64,000 nucleotides of DNA, taken from the NCBI RefSeq assembly GCF_900069005.2, contig NZ_LN831279.1, forward strand, positions 2,388,930 through 2,452,929. The letters run 5' to 3'. This stretch comes from Paenibacillus sp. GM2. Its GTDB lineage: Bacteria > Bacillota > Bacilli > Paenibacillales > Paenibacillaceae. Positions within the stretch are counted from its first letter, which is position 1, and the number at the start of each line of letters is the position of its first letter. This document shows positions 1 through 6,745 of the stretch, piece after piece. The notes under the pieces were generated by a model. That model had not been told where the DNA came from. It saw only the letters and a program-made list of their open reading frames with translations, and made no database searches. The translations under genes and the position numbers were made by a program.

Positions 1-278
1 AAACTATTCTTTCTGCTTAAATACAAAGAATAAACAAGAAACGGCACACCTAGGAAAAGAGTAACCAAATCCTGACCTTTTGCTTGAACTGCCATGGATA
101 GCGAATCGTTGTGATAAATGCCACGTCCATACAGCTTAACAATCTGCCCCCCGACAGTTTCTACTTGCTCACCTATATTTATAGGGTGATTATAAAACAG
201 GCTGATTGCAGAAATTATTGCTGCCAATATTGCTATTGCGATGGATAGATAGTCGACTTTTTTGTTATAGGTTTTCAT
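1..278 (-). CDS. Small membrane protein, 3' end outside window
   Basis: A reading frame starts at an ATG at 276-278 and runs off the left edge with no stop (92 codons visible). An AAGGTGAG ribosome site lies just upstream. Residues about 9-33 form a hydrophobic helix (rich in Ile, Ala, Leu), followed by a polar stretch with VETVGGQIVKLYGRG, and a second hydrophobic segment near the window edge, so it is probably a two-helix membrane protein. It starts 7 bases after the tetR stop and is likely co-transcribed with it, so it may be a target of that repressor. I do not recognise the family. Confidence 0.6.
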   Translation of the reverse strand, partial: MKTYNKKVDYLSIAIAILAAIISAISLFYNHPINIGEQVETVGGQIVKLYGRGIYHNDSLSMAVQAKGQDLVTLFLGVPFLVYSLYLSRKNS

Positions 279-285
279 ACTATTC

Positions 286-891
286 TCACCTTAAATTTCC
301 CATAAAATAATCTATGTGCTTTTCCACCATTTCTTTGGCAGCCGCTTTATTTTCCATACTGTCCGATATTCCCATCATCATGTAAATTGGTGCAAAATAC
401 TCCAGTGCAAGAATTTCAGGATCCTTATCACTATTTTTTGTATTTAATACAGATTCACCTATTAAATCTTTGGCATAACCGATAACTCCACCAGTTAGGT
501 ATTGATTTAGCAAACTTGCCATTTTAGGATTACGGTACTGCTCTAATGTCAGCATTTTGCGAAAGTTTGAGGCGAACTCATCTTCAGTCCAGTATTTAAA
601 CATTTTAATGCTAAATGCTTTGATATCTCCGAATGCCACATTACGATAATCGTATTCTGCATCTTCAAAAGTACCAACTGGAACATCAAATTCTTTTGCT
701 TTCTGGGCATCCATTTTTTCCATACGTTGAATGATACTATCAAAAATATTATGCTTATTTTCATAATGCTTATATAATGCACCTTTTGTAATTCCGAGTT
801 CTTCAGCAATATTTCTTACAGATACACCCTCGTAACCGTCACGAGCAAATAGCTTTAACGAAACTTGTAATATCTTTTCTTTTGTATCCAT
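286..891 (-). CDS. TetR/AcrR family transcriptional repressor
   Basis: This 201-residue protein has the classic TetR N-terminal helix-turn-helix at about residues 10-50 (KILQVSLKLFARDGYEGVSV, then NIAEELGITKGALYKHYENK), followed by a ligand-binding domain whose sequence does not reveal the inducer. A longer frame opens at TTG 909, but that codon is inside the GGAGGCG ribosome site, so ATG 889-891 is the better start. The gene is followed directly by a small membrane protein gene. Its promoter is covered by two palindromes (909-953), so it very probably represses itself and its neighbour. Family assignment is secure; ligand and regulon are unknown. Confidence 0.9.
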   Translation of the reverse strand: MDTKEKILQVSLKLFARDGYEGVSVRNIAEELGITKGALYKHYENKHNIFDSIIQRMEKMDAQKAKEFDVPVGTFEDAEYDYRNVAFGDIKAFSIKMFKYWTEDEFASNFRKMLTLEQYRNPKMASLLNQYLTGGVIGYAKDLIGESVLNTKNSDKDPEILALEYFAPIYMMMGISDSMENKAAAKEMVEKHIDYFMGNLR

Positions 892-908
892 ATATGTGGA
901 CGCCTCCA

Positions 909-953
909 AGTAAACGATAGTTTACTAAATATTATAGTGAACTATCGTTTACT
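909..953. promoter_or_regulatory. Tandem TetR-type operators overlapping the tetR promoter
   Basis: Two copies of a palindrome with 6-bp arms GTAAAC/GTTTAC around a 4-base centre occupy 910-925 and 937-952 (the second with one arm mismatch). Together they make a larger perfect inverted repeat with 14-bp arms (909-922 and 940-953). On the minus strand the promoter is TTGACG (954-959), 17 bases, TATAAT (931-936). One operator fills the spacer and the other covers the start region, an arrangement that fits autorepression by the adjacent TetR protein. Confidence 0.8.
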
Positions 954-959
954 CGTCAA
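931..959 (-). promoter_or_regulatory. SigmaA-type promoter of tetR
   Basis: On the minus strand there is a -35 TTGACG and a perfect -10 TATAAT separated by 17 bases, about 40 bases upstream of the tetR start codon. The spacer holds one of the two operator palindromes. Confidence 0.75.
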
Positions 960-1023
960 ATAGTTTTACAAACAAAGCAACAAACCTACGAACCACCTAT
1001 TGTTATCGAATTACTTTTTTCTC

Positions 1024-1050
1024 AAAAAAAGAAATGCCGGTGGCATTTCT
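1024..1050 (-). terminator. Intrinsic terminator after the IDEAL-domain gene
   Basis: A 9-bp stem (AGAAATGCC, loop of 3, GGCATTTCT) is followed on the minus strand by a run of at least six T. It abuts the stop codon at 1052. Confidence 0.85.
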
Positions 1051-1051
1051 T

Positions 1052-1234
1052 TTAATGTTTCAATGTCTTCAGTTCATCCGTAAGAAGTCGGAAGGCCACC
1101 TCATCGCCTTTGGCCAGGGCAGAATCAATTTCGCTATATATTTGCTCCGACCGGCGCTTGCGCAGCGCTTCATCCCAGACCATCTCTGCCGCTAAACTGA
1201 GCATCGCTTCATAAGTAACCTTCATTTGATCCAT
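1052..1234 (-). CDS. IDEAL-domain small protein
   Basis: A 60-residue protein. Its C-terminal half, with the pattern YSEIDSALAKGDEVAF then LTDEL, matches the IDEAL domain of Bacillales (named for its I-D-E-A-L-like core), found alone or at the end of YpiB-type proteins. Function in the family is poorly defined. The frame opens at TTG 1249, but that codon is part of GGAGGT; the ATG at 1232-1234 is 7 bases after that site and is preferred. It stands between the tetR locus and the carbonic anhydrase gene, with its own terminator. Confidence 0.75.
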   Translation of the reverse strand: MDQMKVTYEAMLSLAAEMVWDEALRKRRSEQIYSEIDSALAKGDEVAFRLLTDELKTLKH

Positions 1235-1256
1235 AGGATGCACCTCCAATACATTG

Positions 1257-1763
1257 TCATGAGATCCTATATTCTTTGCCTTTCACTACATAACTTTCCA
1301 TCGTCCGTTTCATCCTAAGCAAATCATCTTCTGTTAATTCACGTACGACTCTTGCAGGAGTGCCTAGAGAAAGAGTATAGGGTGGAATTTTGGTATTCTC
1401 TGTTACTAAAGATCCTGCTCCTACTAAAGCATATTCACCGATGTCAGCACCGTTTAAGACGATTGCCCCCATCCCGATTAATGTACCTTGGCCTATCGTT
1501 GCGCCATGAATAATCGCACCATGGCCTACAGATACCTCGCTCCGAACAATAAGCGGCTGATCGGTATTCACATGCCCGATCACACCATCCTGAATATTAC
1601 AGCGATCACCGATCATAATTGGCGCCAGATCTCCGCGAAGCACCGCGTTGTACCATATTGTTGAATCCTTGCCTAACGTTACATCACCGACGACCTTCGC
1701 TCCCTCGGCCACAAATACCGATGAATCCAGATTTGGCCTTCTTCCCAGGTATTCAATCAGCAC
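1257..1763 (-). CDS. Gamma-class carbonic anhydrase-like hexapeptide protein
   Basis: A 168-residue left-handed beta-helix protein of the YrdA/PaaY/CaiE type. Repeated hexapeptide units (for example VGDVTLGKDSTIWYNAVLRGD, NIQDG, TIGQGTLIGMGAIVLNG) run from about residue 10 to 145. Three histidines in the family positions (GHVN, GHGAIIHG) could bind zinc. Length is normal for the family. The start is GTG (1761-1763) after GGGAGAG. Members are often annotated as carbonic anhydrases, but many have no proven activity, so the reaction is inferred. The gene has its own strong promoter and an inverted repeat over the start region. Confidence 0.85.
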   Translation of the reverse strand: MLIEYLGRRPNLDSSVFVAEGAKVVGDVTLGKDSTIWYNAVLRGDLAPIMIGDRCNIQDGVIGHVNTDQPLIVRSEVSVGHGAIIHGATIGQGTLIGMGAIVLNGADIGEYALVGAGSLVTENTKIPPYTLSLGTPARVVRELTEDDLLRMKRTMESYVVKGKEYRIS

Positions 1764-1767
1764 TACG

Positions 1768-1800
1768 AATCACTCTCCCGCCGTTTAGTTGGGAGTGATT
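1768..1800 (-). promoter_or_regulatory. Inverted repeat over start region and RBS of the carbonic anhydrase gene
   Basis: AATCACTCCC (minus strand, 1800-1791) is complementary to GGGAGAGTGATT (1779-1768) apart from a 2-base bulge. The 3' arm contains the GGGAGAG ribosome site. The 5' arm overlaps the end of the -10 box. It could be an operator at the start site or a structure that hides the ribosome site. Confidence 0.45.
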
Positions 1801-1826
1801 GTAGCAATTAGGTACATTATTGTCAA
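1798..1826 (-). promoter_or_regulatory. SigmaA-type promoter of the carbonic anhydrase gene
   Basis: On the minus strand TTGACA (1821-1826) and TACAAT (1798-1803) are separated by exactly 17 bases. The predicted start of transcription is close to 1790, about 30 bases before the GTG start. Confidence 0.75.
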
Positions 1827-1845
1827 CGACTTAAGTATTATCTTG

Positions 1846-2946
1846 CTAGTCCTTATGCAGCTGCTTAGTTGCCATCTTGCCAAATCCAGTGGTTTGAACA
1901 TACCGTTCTCCAACTTCGCTCTCTCCAATACGGATCATGCCCAGATGAAGCATCATGCGCAAAATCCGCTCTTCGAATATCGATTCAGGAGTGTCATAGA
2001 AGAAAGGAGCGATTAGAGACCCCAGGTTCTGGTACAATGACTTCACACTGACCCAGTCTGCAGAAGATCGTTCGATCCAATAGATCATCGAGAGCAGGTT
2101 CGGGATCGGTATTTTGTACAGCCTTAGCCAGAAGGCAACAAACTGCAACATCGCTTCACGATGTTCTTCCTTAAGATAGGCTAGGCCGGTCGAGGTGAGC
2201 CTGAGGCTGTCCCCTTCTTCCTTGATCAGACGGACATGATAGGCATAGTCGTAGAGCAGCGAAAAACGGCTCGGATAATCCTTGAATCGACGGCCATAAC
2301 CAAATCTCCAGCCTTTGCCCACAAGCGGTTCGCTTACATGAAGCATCTCCATGATTTGCATTTGGCTGCGCCGATACATCACACCTTCTGCATTAAGAGC
2401 AACACTATGATTCATGACATATTCAAGGAACAACAGCAGGTCAGTTGCCATGAGATCGGGCTCTTCCCGATAGAGGACTGGCTCTTGCTCTGCCAGAATA
2501 ACCTCTGACTTAATACGCCTCTCAAGCACCTCGCGAAACCTGCAACGCAAGTCGTCGGGCACCTCGAACAGGTAACGTGTTGCCGGAGTCGCTCCCTGGA
2601 AGAGCCAGGCGCGCTGTCTAAACCGAGATATAACTTCGCGCGGATTCTCCCGCTCCTGCTCCTGATCACGCTCAGCTTTGACTGCTCGCGACTGCTTGAC
2701 GCAAGCCAGCAGATCCTCAAGACTGAATTGTTTGCGGCCATCGAACAGAAGAGCGTTCAAGAAGCGTAAATCCTCCATGCTCATTCCGTCCACATGATGC
2801 TCGACGAAGTCTCGCCGCCCTACCGTCTGCAGGATGGACTGAATCAGTTCAAGCTTGGAGTTTCCGTTGCAATCACACCGATAATGGTTCGCTATTCTGC
2901 TGAGCTGCGTAATATCAGCATAAGTTAGCATATCCGCCAGATTCAT
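1846..2946 (-). CDS. Conserved protein of unknown function (366 aa)
   Basis: A soluble-looking protein with no signal peptide or membrane segment. The N-terminus (LADMLTYADITQLSRIANHY) is helical and continues with a short Cys-containing segment (RCDCNGNSKLELIQSI). Several Arg-rich and Leu-rich helices and winged-helix-like stretches follow (for example LRLTSTGLAYLKEEH around residue 250). The layout faintly recalls the N-terminal region of XPB-type helicase-associated proteins, but I see no helicase motifs and do not assign a function. Neighbours are a carbonic anhydrase and a phosphatase, which give no clear context. Confidence 0.7.
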   Translation of the reverse strand: MNLADMLTYADITQLSRIANHYRCDCNGNSKLELIQSILQTVGRRDFVEHHVDGMSMEDLRFLNALLFDGRKQFSLEDLLACVKQSRAVKAERDQEQERENPREVISRFRQRAWLFQGATPATRYLFEVPDDLRCRFREVLERRIKSEVILAEQEPVLYREEPDLMATDLLLFLEYVMNHSVALNAEGVMYRRSQMQIMEMLHVSEPLVGKGWRFGYGRRFKDYPSRFSLLYDYAYHVRLIKEEGDSLRLTSTGLAYLKEEHREAMLQFVAFWLRLYKIPIPNLLSMIYWIERSSADWVSVKSLYQNLGSLIAPFFYDTPESIFEERILRMMLHLGMIRIGESEVGERYVQTTGFGKMATKQLHKD

Positions 2947-3010
2947 ATGTTACCGCCTCGCCGTTTTAATACCATTATGGGAAATTTGACGGTAATTATT
3001 CCTTCATACC

Positions 3011-3037
3011 AAAAAAAACCAGCCCATTTGGGCCGGT
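3011..3037 (-). terminator. Intrinsic terminator after the phosphatase gene
   Basis: A GC-rich stem (ACCGGCCCA/TGGGCTGGT on the minus strand, one wobble pair) is followed by eight T. It lies 28 bases beyond the stop of the 3065-3649 gene. Confidence 0.85.
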
Positions 3038-3064
3038 CTCATAGGTTACAGGTCATTCCAAAAC

Positions 3065-3649
3065 TTACTTATCTTCCAGATGGCGTGTGCAATTATAGAG
3101 GCGCATATCCCAATTGTGATCATTCTTCTCCAGTATAGTTAAGGAGAGATTGCCGATGCGCTCCGTACACTTATTCTGATATAGAACTGTAAACAACTGG
3201 GCTAGCAATCCACCGTGAGAGACTACAAGCACATTATTATCGCTATACTTCTCACCAATTTCCTTCAAAAATGACAAAGCTCTCTCCTGAATAGCTTCAT
3301 CGCTCTCCTGACCAAGATCCCGCTGCTTCCAATCTACTCCCCAAAGCGTCTCACGCTCTTCGGCTGTTAGTCCTTCTACTTGACCAAAGGCCTTCTCAAC
3401 CAATCTCGAATCCGGATCATATAACGGAATATTCAGCGTTTTGGCAATAATCTCCCCCGTCTCCTGAGCCCGAGACAAGCCACTGGTAATGACAAAATCC
3501 CATTTATACTTCTGGTCCGCAAGCAGACGCTCCGCTAACTTCTTCGCCTGACCACGTCCTTCTTCATTAAGGGGAATATCGCTCTGTCCCTGAATTCTCC
3601 CGATCTTATTCCAATCTGTCAATCCATGACGTATCAAGCCAACTAGCAT
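3065..3649 (-). CDS. Histidine phosphatase family protein (phosphoglycerate mutase-like)
   Basis: A 194-residue protein. The phosphohistidine motif LIRHGLTDWN lies at the N-terminus (RHG at about residues 6-8), the family's second arginine region is in SGLSRAQETGEII, and the second catalytic histidine is in VVSHGGLLAQL (about residue 145). These are the marks of the branch that includes cofactor-dependent phosphoglycerate mutases, PhoE and alpha-ribazole phosphatases; the substrate cannot be told from sequence. The longer frame begins at a TTG inside the GGGGAGG ribosome site, so ATG 3647-3649 is chosen. Confidence 0.88.
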   Translation of the reverse strand: MLVGLIRHGLTDWNKIGRIQGQSDIPLNEEGRGQAKKLAERLLADQKYKWDFVITSGLSRAQETGEIIAKTLNIPLYDPDSRLVEKAFGQVEGLTAEERETLWGVDWKQRDLGQESDEAIQERALSFLKEIGEKYSDNNVLVVSHGGLLAQLFTVLYQNKCTERIGNLSLTILEKNDHNWDMRLYNCTRHLEDK

Positions 3650-3701
3650 AATCAACCTCCCCAAAAATTATCTCTAGTATCCTCTAATTCGAAGTACTCC
3701 T

Positions 3702-3738
3702 ATATAAAAAAAGATAAACACTTCTTCCGGGGAAGAAG
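3702..3738 (-). terminator. Intrinsic terminator of the sigma/anti-sigma operon
   Basis: An 8-bp perfect stem CTTCTTCC/GGAAGAAG (3721-3738), followed on the minus strand by GTGTTTATCTTTTTTT. It ends the transcript of the 4946-3757 gene pair. Confidence 0.75.
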
Positions 3739-3756
3739 CGCCTATCCAATCTCACG

Positions 3757-4356
3757 CTATCTCTTGGAGCGGCGGATGCCCTTCCAGGACACGATGGCAA
3801 GAACCATGCCCCCCATCGACAAGTACATCCAATATTGCGGATAAGTCGGGCCCATTTGCACTACGAACGGATCGACAATGCCGCGGACTTCGTTCGGCAA
3901 GCTGAAGGAGACATTGCTTGTCTTCTCACTGTCGGTTGTAGCCACCGCAGTCGGCAGCACACCGGTCAAAGATTCATATTCCGAGTCCTTTTCGAATTTC
4001 CCGCCCATCACGAACAGTAATGTGCTGCATAGGAAGACCACGAGGAAGCATGCTGCCCATAATGAGACACGCCTGCTGATCCGTTTATGAAATCCGGGGT
4101 CTCGAACATCCGGAGCAAGCCAGGGAGATTCCGAGTAGATTCTATCCATTACCTTGCGGTTCACGGACTCGGCTTGTTCTTCAGTAATCTCAAACGGCAG
4201 ATCATGGACCGCTTCCAGACTTTCCTGCCAGAAACGATATTCAACCGCACAGGTTTCACAGCCTATAACATGCCACTCCAACATTTGTCTAAGAGGATCA
4301 TCCTTCGGAAGATCCGGAAGTAGTGGAAATAACTGCTCCGCCTCTCTACAATTCAT
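3757..4356 (-). CDS. Zinc-binding anti-sigma factor (zf-HC2 type)
   Basis: A 199-residue membrane protein. It has an N-terminal zinc-binding anti-sigma motif: His29-x3-Cys33-x2-Cys36 (HVIGCETC), with Cys3 upstream. Hydrophobic helices lie at about residues 93-115 and 176-192, with a probably extracytoplasmic loop between them. Its start overlaps the end of the ECF sigma gene by 4 bases (ATGA), the standard arrangement for a sigma and its cognate inhibitor. By analogy with RsiW it would hold the sigma factor at the membrane until a signal releases it; the signal is unknown. A PrsW-family protease is encoded elsewhere in the window, but no link is shown. Confidence 0.85.
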   Translation of the reverse strand: MNCREAEQLFPLLPDLPKDDPLRQMLEWHVIGCETCAVEYRFWQESLEAVHDLPFEITEEQAESVNRKVMDRIYSESPWLAPDVRDPGFHKRISRRVSLWAACFLVVFLCSTLLFVMGGKFEKDSEYESLTGVLPTAVATTDSEKTSNVSFSLPNEVRGIVDPFVVQMGPTYPQYWMYLSMGGMVLAIVSWKGIRRSKR

Positions 4357-4946
4357 CTGCTTTTCATCCCTTCATAATGCTCGTAGCTCGGCTCATAGAA
4401 ATAGGGTTCAAGCTGACTTTTTACACTGCTGCGTGCTCGGAACAACAAGGATTTCACAGCACTTACGCTTTGACCTAGAATGCAGGCGATTTCCTGATAG
4501 TCCAGTTGGTCGTACTCGCGTAATATCAGAGCCGATCGCTGCTTTTCCGGAAGATTGTTAATTGCTTCGCGAACCAGGCCAACACGTTCATTGCGCAAAA
4601 TCGCCTGTTCAGGCACAAGCTCATGCGGAGCAACAGGTATGTATCCACTCTCCTCTAACGGCACATTGCCGCTTCGCTGCTTACGTAATTCACTCAAAAC
4701 GGTGTTTCTTGCAATCGTATAAAGCCAGGTAGAGAAGGAAGCATCTACTTCACGGAAAGAGTGCAAACTTCGAAATGCTTTATAAAAAGTCTCAGAACAA
4801 ATATCCTCTGCCATCAATTCCAATTGAGCGCTCTTCAGCATGTGATATACAAATGCCAAAATTTTGCGTTGATACCTTCGCATCAACTCCGAGTATAACT
4901 CGGTATTGCCTTCTTTTATCTCACGAATCATTTGGGAATCCGTCAT
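4353..4946 (-). CDS. ECF-type RNA polymerase sigma factor
   Basis: A 197-residue group 4 sigma factor. Region 2 spans about residues 20-90 (LMRRYQRKILAFVYHML, then DICSETFYKAFRSLHSFR and FSTWLYTIARN). Region 4 spans about 130-185 (LPEKQRSALILREYDQLDYQEIA with the helix-turn-helix LGQSVSAVKSLLFRARSSVK). Length is normal. A GGAGG site lies 11 bases before the ATG. It is translationally coupled to the anti-sigma gene downstream. A plausible ECF-type promoter upstream suggests autoregulation. The regulon is unknown. Confidence 0.93.
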   Translation of the reverse strand: MTDSQMIREIKEGNTELYSELMRRYQRKILAFVYHMLKSAQLELMAEDICSETFYKAFRSLHSFREVDASFSTWLYTIARNTVLSELRKQRSGNVPLEESGYIPVAPHELVPEQAILRNERVGLVREAINNLPEKQRSALILREYDQLDYQEIACILGQSVSAVKSLLFRARSSVKSQLEPYFYEPSYEHYEGMKSR

Positions 4947-5006
4947 TTAAGTGCGAACCTCCTCGCCCATCCATGCGCTTATTCCCCGTTCGATTCTTAT
5001 ACATTA

Positions 5007-5032
5007 TTACCGAACAGGATTAAAAAAGTTGC
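5007..5032 (-). promoter_or_regulatory. Candidate autoregulated ECF promoter
   Basis: On the minus strand GCAACTTTTTT (from 5032) carries the AAC core common to ECF -35 elements, and CGGTAA (5012-5007) follows about 15 bases later, similar to the CGT(A)-type -10 of sigmaW-like factors. It lies about 60 bases upstream of the sigma gene. This is a weak pattern match. Confidence 0.35.
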
Positions 5033-5252
5033 GGTTTGCTTATGTAATTATTAAAAAAACATCCATATGATGGCGTCATTATCAATTCATATTGCAATCC
5101 TTCAATATTATACCATAGAAGAGGGGCGGATAAAAATATGTCCGGGCTAAGACAACGCCATGTAGTCGAATAGGATAACACTAACCCTCATCGCGGCATA
5201 AATTACTCTTATAGTGCGTTTTCTAATTTCACAAACGGAAGAAGGTAATCCT

Positions 5253-5588
5253 ATGTCTTCTCCCGGCAAAAGCAATAAAGCCAGAAATAGCAGCTCTAAA
5301 AATGGAAATTCAAACAATAATTCGAACAGCAAATCTTCCAAATCGAAACAGCAAAAGCCCGGGAGCATTGAAGCCGCTGTTGCCGCCCTGCTGTTAACCG
5401 GTAAATTAAAGGTCGACTCCGTCGAATTGTTCAGGGAAGCGTCTGTCGTTATCAGCTTGATTGGCCAATACAAAACACTCAGCTCCGGCAACGGATCGAA
5501 CATAGATACGCTGGTCTCATTTTTTCAGAGCAATGGTGATCTTACATTAAATGACGTATTTGCCGCGATGAAGAAAATGACAGATTAA
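5253..5588 (+). CDS. Unknown protein with Ser/Asn/Lys-rich N-terminus
   Basis: A 111-residue protein. Residues 1-38 are a low-complexity Ser/Asn/Lys stretch (SSKNGNSNNNSNSKSSKSKQ), and the remainder (EAAVAALLLTGKLKVDSVEL onward, ending FFQSNGDLTLNDVFAAMKKM) is predicted helical with hydrophobic faces. The start ATG 5253 has AGAAGG 8 bases upstream; an in-frame ATG at 5214 lacks a good site. No family recognised. The charged, disordered N-terminus recalls small spore-associated proteins, but that is only a guess. A 39-codon membrane ORF follows 42 bases downstream. Confidence 0.6.
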   Translation: MSSPGKSNKARNSSSKNGNSNNNSNSKSSKSKQQKPGSIEAAVAALLLTGKLKVDSVELFREASVVISLIGQYKTLSSGNGSNIDTLVSFFQSNGDLTLNDVFAAMKKMTD

Positions 5589-5630
5589 ATGTGCACGGTT
5601 AGACAGTATGACGTAAAGGGGGCCTCAGAG

Positions 5631-5750
5631 TTGGGAGAGTTTGATGGCGAAAGATTTGCTGAGCTTCTTATTTTAATCATCGTTATTGGCTTGCTGTTCT
5701 TCGGATCGACGGAAATCGCCGATTACACTACCGGACCCACTCCGCTATAA
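5631..5750 (+). CDS. Short hydrophobic protein (39 aa)
   Basis: A TTG start lies 8 bases after a strong GGGGG ribosome site (5618-5622). The frame encodes a 39-residue peptide: a short acidic head (GEFDGERFAEL), one membrane helix (LLILIIVIGLLFFG) and the tail STEIADYTTGPTPL. It resembles in shape the small YjcZ-type sporulation membrane peptides common in Bacillales, but the sequence match is not strong. It follows the Ser/Asn-rich gene on the same strand and may be co-transcribed with it. Confidence 0.55.
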   Translation: MGEFDGERFAELLILIIVIGLLFFGSTEIADYTTGPTPL

Positions 5751-5770
5751 AGCTGTTTGTATTACATTTC

Positions 5771-6280
5771 CTAGAGCTTTATTCCTTCATTGTTCAACAC
5801 CTTTACTTTTGGAGAAGAGGTATTGCCTGCACGAGTCGTATCCTCAACCACTTGTATTATATTTTTATAGGTTTGCTGGGCACCCAGCACCAGAAGGGCC
5901 CGGCCAAGACTCGTGAGCCTGAGTTGTCTTGAACAGAAGCCCCCGATCGTCATCATCAAAGGGACTGTCGGTGAAGTGTTGGACAATATAACCTTCTCCG
6001 ACAGTTCTTCTTTATCGGCCAACAGTTGAAATGAACTGGTGATCGCTGGAATTACCGCTTTGGAATTGCCTCTCCCCACACTGAAAATGTCATTTCCCTG
6101 ATCGTCCTTGCCATGATGAATCAATTTGCCATGTTCCTGCGGAAGCAGCTTATCGAACATGTACGTATTCAGAATTTCCTCCTTGGAAGGTTTACGGTCG
6201 CGTGGTAACCGATTCAAATGATAAGCCGCAGCTAAGACGGAGGTATGTGTTCCCCCATAACAGTTGTAAATGTAGATCAT
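5771..6280 (-). CDS. DUF3189 family protein
   Basis: A 169-residue protein that begins MIYIYNCYGGTHTSVLAAAY, which is typical of the DUF3189 family of spore-forming Firmicutes (function unknown). Later conserved-looking stretches are DKLLPQEHGKLIHHGKDDQG and IGGFCSRQLRLTSLGRALLV. The ATG at 6278-6280 is preceded by AAAGGGG; the longer frame to 6373 has no ribosome site. It faces the two small plus-strand genes and has a divergent small exported-protein gene on its other side. Confidence 0.8.
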   Translation of the reverse strand: MIYIYNCYGGTHTSVLAAAYHLNRLPRDRKPSKEEILNTYMFDKLLPQEHGKLIHHGKDDQGNDIFSVGRGNSKAVIPAITSSFQLLADKEELSEKVILSNTSPTVPLMMTIGGFCSRQLRLTSLGRALLVLGAQQTYKNIIQVVEDTTRAGNTSSPKVKVLNNEGIKL

Positions 6281-6455
6281 GCTGATTTCCCCTTTGTGGA
6301 TATTATTAAAGATCAATGTGTCCCGTTTGTCATCAAGATATACTTTAACATTGGACTGGCTGTTAACAGCCACCGTATTTTCCCATATATATATAAATCA
6401 TTTTGGGGGACGATAATTCCCGGGGAATAAAATATCTATTCGGAGGAAAAAGCCC

Positions 6456-6701
6456 ATGAAAAAACTATCTGCTGTCCTGCTATCCGCAACTCTTCTCCTT
6501 TCCTTCGCATCGGCTGTTAGTGCGGCTCCTGCTCATCATACCAAGGCCCATGAGCATAAGATGCATACCAAATCGATGCATAAGGAAAGAGCGGGCAAAC
6601 ACAAAATGCATACGAAGAGCATTAAGGCTAAGAGCATCAAGACTAAGGCCACTGAAATGCCTCGTTCTGGCTTTGGCGGCGCTAGCGAACAAACAGAATA
6701 G
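6456..6701 (+). CDS. Small exported His/Lys-rich protein
   Basis: An 81-residue preprotein with a clear signal peptide (residues 1-24: KK then LSAVLLSATLLLSFASAVSA, likely cut after AXA). The mature part is short, basic and unusually rich in His, Met and Lys, with repeated HKMHTKS units (two exact copies at about residues 34-40 and 48-54) followed by KAKSIKTK. There is no Cys, no LPXTG-like motif and no membrane anchor. The composition suggests binding to metal or to an acidic polymer, which is inference only. A CGGAGG site precedes the ATG. A sortase gene follows. Confidence 0.75.
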   Translation: MKKLSAVLLSATLLLSFASAVSAAPAHHTKAHEHKMHTKSMHKERAGKHKMHTKSIKAKSIKTKATEMPRSGFGGASEQTE

Positions 6702-6711
6702 AGGAGCTGAG

Positions 6712-6735
6712 AGAGGGGGATTCCCCTCTTTCTAT
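6712..6735 (+). terminator. Weak hairpin after the His/Lys-rich gene
   Basis: Stem AGAGGGG/CCCCTCT (6712-6718 with 6723-6729, loop of 4) followed by TTCTATATTT. The T run is short, so termination may be partial with read-through into the sortase gene. Confidence 0.5.
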
Positions 6736-6745
6736 ATTTATCAAG

